Source: Tubiluchus corallicola (taxonomy: Eukaryota; Priapulida; Priapulimorpha; Priapulimorphida; Tubiluchidae). Taken from it: 34,478 nt of DNA. Both the position numbers and the translations under genes were made by a program. The stretch spans positions 61,107 through 95,584 of the forward strand of contig JAQGDQ010002398.1 in assembly GCA_030141605.1 (NCBI GenBank), written 5' to 3'. The first letter of the stretch is position 1. Every line of letters starts with the position of its first letter. Of the stretch, positions 32,549 to 34,478 are shown piece after piece. The notes under the pieces are model-generated. The model had not been told where the DNA came from and made no database searches. It saw nothing but the letters and a program-made list of their open reading frames with translations.

Positions 32549-34478
32549 TCATCCAATCCAATTAGAGAGCATTGTACTGCATGTAATAGCTGTCTGCATA
32601 AATTCTGCAGATGATATTGATAACGCACAGAGACAGGACTCTAAGCACTGTCGCTAAAAGCCAGCAGCATTACGTAATCAGTTCTGCGATTTTACACATT
32701 CCAGAACTTTTCCGAATTCTGACAAGACTTTTAGTACGTTTTCGGATTTTCCTAGTTAGCTGTTATTAGGAGTATATTAGCCATATCTCTGCCTGTCAAT
32801 TTCAGCAGCAGACTTGCAATTACGGGGACAAGAAATAAACTATTACTGCCAAATTATCTTGACAAGTTGTCATGGTGTTGTTGTAAGAGTGCAGCACATT
32901 ATAATCTGTGTTATAATGAGCAGTGTTGGTGTGGCATTGTTGCTGCATCAATAGAGTCTGGATAAAACAGGATATCAGAAATGTTATCAGGGCGCGTGTT
33001 TATTTAAAAATATAATAGACTCGGAGAAATTATGGCACAGCCCTACGGCTGAAAGAAGCTTATTTTACACCTTGAAGGAACCTTAATTTGAAAAAAAGAT
33101 TATTCTACTACTAATTGGGGTAAGGTTTAATCCATATCAGATTAAAGAAAAGGCGTGGGTCATTACGTAAATATATAATAATCTAAGCTCTTGTAAAATA
33201 TACAATGGAAAGTGAACACAGCTATTTCACGAGTGACAACTACATCAGTTTCAGTTTTAGAATTTCTAATATTCAAACTTCCCCTGTCTGTCTCCAAGGA
33301 GGAGAGAAGCCCAATTAAATGTGCTTAAACGACTTGCCCATTATACTGACTGAATTAAGTCTGAAAATGACTTAGTGACGACTTGGTGAGTTCTACCAGC
33401 ATAAAATTAATGACCACGTACTCTCTATAGGTAGAAATAATCCAACAGCCTTGCCCGCACACAGGTTATTGAAAAATATTTTGAATTTTTGGCAGAAAGG
33501 TGAAGTGTTCCCATTTAGGTTTAGGGGAATCAAATTGGTAACCTAAATGTATTCACTTCCCCAGTGTAATAATTTTACTTCAAGGAGATAGCATGAATGT
33601 GGAGATATTAATATTGCTCCCTTGTGTGTAATTGGGCTTGATTTCACATTTTGTTTAACATTGACCTAGATGCCGGATGCAACTTCTGTGTTAAAAAAGA
33701 AATTTTTTGATGCTCCCATTTATTTGTACTCTACACTGTAGTAACCGAAACATGTATCAATTATTTGACGTAATTTTGCTTAATATCAAATGGACTTATA
33801 ATAGAAGATAATTGTCAAACTTTGATATGCATTCTATAATTATACTTGACAGCCAGGTTTTACTTATTTGCAACCATCTGCTCTCACAAGCGGCTGCACT
33901 TCTCATCTGATTCTCCAGGAAATAATTTCAGCCCTCTAGTGAATCTGAAGAAAGCTTTCATCTTTTACAAGCCTTCAAGGCTAAACCCATCCATGATTAT
34001 TAATAAGGCACTTAGCCCTTTCGAAAAAATCAATTACACCTTGTGCATTAAATTAAAACTGTTCTGCATATTTAAGTTGGCTGTGATTAATAGTACAATC
34101 ACACAATGGAATAACGTATCAATTCAGCTTAGTTCAGACTAAGACACTCACAAGGAATATTGTCGAAAAGTTATTAAACAAACGCAGTGGCATCAAAGTT
34201 TAATGTTTGCCATGCACGCAGTTAGTTAAGCCCACATGAAAATCAATACACAAATGTAGAATATTTGTTTCCAAACTTTTTAGAAGGAAATCTTTACTAT
34301 TAGAAGACAGTTGGGCAAATAGATATTGAATTTATAACAAGAAGGGCAAATGGGGGAATTAGGGGAAAAACTAATGCAGTGACCAAACTAATGCGGAGGC
34401 TGATGAAAGTTTAGTTTTGTATATATAAAAATTCTGTACTTCAAGTAGAAATTCACGCTGAATCCTGTCTGTGATTAT
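32549..34478. other. 1.9-kb stretch without recognisable genes, probably foreign (possibly eukaryotic) DNA
   Basis: No open frame with a recognisable domain occurs on either strand; the longest is 98 codons (33846-34142, plus) and resembles nothing I know. Everywhere else in the window genes are packed with gaps mostly under 260 bases. I find no tRNA, rRNA, bacterial promoter pair or terminator here. A 64-nt hairpin is at 33499-33562 and a short direct repeat (AAACTAATGC) near 34370-34395. The change occurs in the middle of a coding repeat at about 32541. I read it as host or other foreign sequence joined by assembly or by integration; a decayed bacterial segment is the alternative. Confidence 0.55.
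33499..33562. other. 64-nt hairpin in the foreign-looking tail
   Basis: GAAGTG (33502-33507) pairs with CACTTC (33554-33559), and CATTTAGGTT (33512-33521) pairs perfectly with AACCTAAATG (33540-33549), separated by a 4x4 internal loop; the apical loop is 18 nt. Two further G-C pairs close the base after one mismatch. It could be part of a MITE-like element or a small-RNA precursor; no function can be claimed. Confidence 0.5.

Noticed and set aside
32394-32657. Plus-strand open frame across the 75-bp repeats (unit MAAGGTPVERFSLIF)
   Set aside because: The minus frame has a proper stop followed by a terminator and continues as acidic, hydrophilic repeats; the plus frame runs through the junction into foreign-looking DNA and has no start signal.
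33846-34142. 98-codon open frame in the tail
   Set aside because: No recognisable domain, no ribosome-binding context and no neighbouring coding signal; compatible with chance in 1.9 kb.
32549-34478. CpG depletion as proof of animal DNA in the tail
   Set aside because: A rough hand count gives about 1.5 CG per 100 bases in the tail and a similar density in mdh, so it does not discriminate between the two parts.
1-34478. CRISPR arrays, tRNA and rRNA genes
   Set aside because: No regularly spaced repeats with unique spacers, no T-loop GTTCGAnTC cores with cloverleaf context and no rRNA signatures were found in the intergenic regions.

Overview
The window looks like part of a low-GC Bacteroidota genome. 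The reasons are a fused alpha/beta 2-oxoacid dehydrogenase E1, head-GIN (DUF2807) and SurA/MoxR gene families typical of the phylum, A-rich translation starts with little Shine-Dalgarno signal, and several upstream sequences close to the phylum's TTTG / TAnnTTTG promoter. Genus cannot be fixed from the sequence. Six single-base deletions in three genes and one phage-gene relic could mean a decaying, host-associated genome, or simply a draft assembly with homopolymer errors.

Layout. 1-167: 3' end of the succinate dehydrogenase/fumarate reductase iron-sulfur subunit. 390-6156: a tripartite RND efflux operon (adaptor, pump, outer-membrane factor). 6211-7790: truB overlapping a twice-frameshifted ribF. 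7799-7899: a long imperfect palindrome. 7910-8925: a Mu-like phage relic (DUF3164 protein, a small ORF and its promoter). 9067-10915: tilS and a cyclic-nucleotide-binding-domain protein. 10959-12729: mdh, a strong terminator and a TSUP permease. 12984-15410: branched-chain 2-oxoacid dehydrogenase E1. 15521-17836: a lipoprotein gene converging on a phage-tail-fibre-like gene, with a shared bidirectional terminator. 18093-21303: rnr and leuB. 21364-22341: a head-GIN-domain secreted protein. 22599-25774: a PPIase-type lipoprotein, frameshifted surA and a MoxR ATPase, tightly packed. 25895-28885: glutamate dehydrogenase, phosphatidylserine decarboxylase and a family-2 glycosyltransferase. 28867-29903 (minus): divIVA and folB. 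30015-32261 (minus): a TPR plus pentapeptide-repeat plus membrane-domain gene broken by three one-base deletions. 32336-32548 (minus): the 3' end of a gene made of 25-residue repeats.

From about 32541 to the end (1.9 kb) the character changes abruptly. No convincing gene is visible on either strand, the upstream gene is cut inside a repeat unit, and the stretch holds a 64-nt hairpin. This is best read as a junction with foreign DNA, possibly eukaryotic host sequence through chimeric assembly or real integration; a gene-poor decayed bacterial segment is the alternative.

Functionally the window is mostly central housekeeping: TCA cycle (SdhB, Mdh), amino-acid metabolism (Gdh, LeuB, branched-chain E1), tRNA modification (TruB, TilS), flavin and folate cofactors (RibF, FolB), phospholipid and envelope biogenesis (Psd, SurA-like chaperones, glycosyltransferase), RNA decay (RNase R), division/polarity (DivIVA) and drug efflux. 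The accessory parts are the two phage-derived islets, the repeat proteins at 30-32.5 kb and the foreign tail. I did not find a complete undescribed multi-gene system. The best leads are the 32.5-kb junction, the 101-nt palindrome at 7.8 kb, the broken repeat-protein gene and the orphan tail-fibre/lipoprotein pair.
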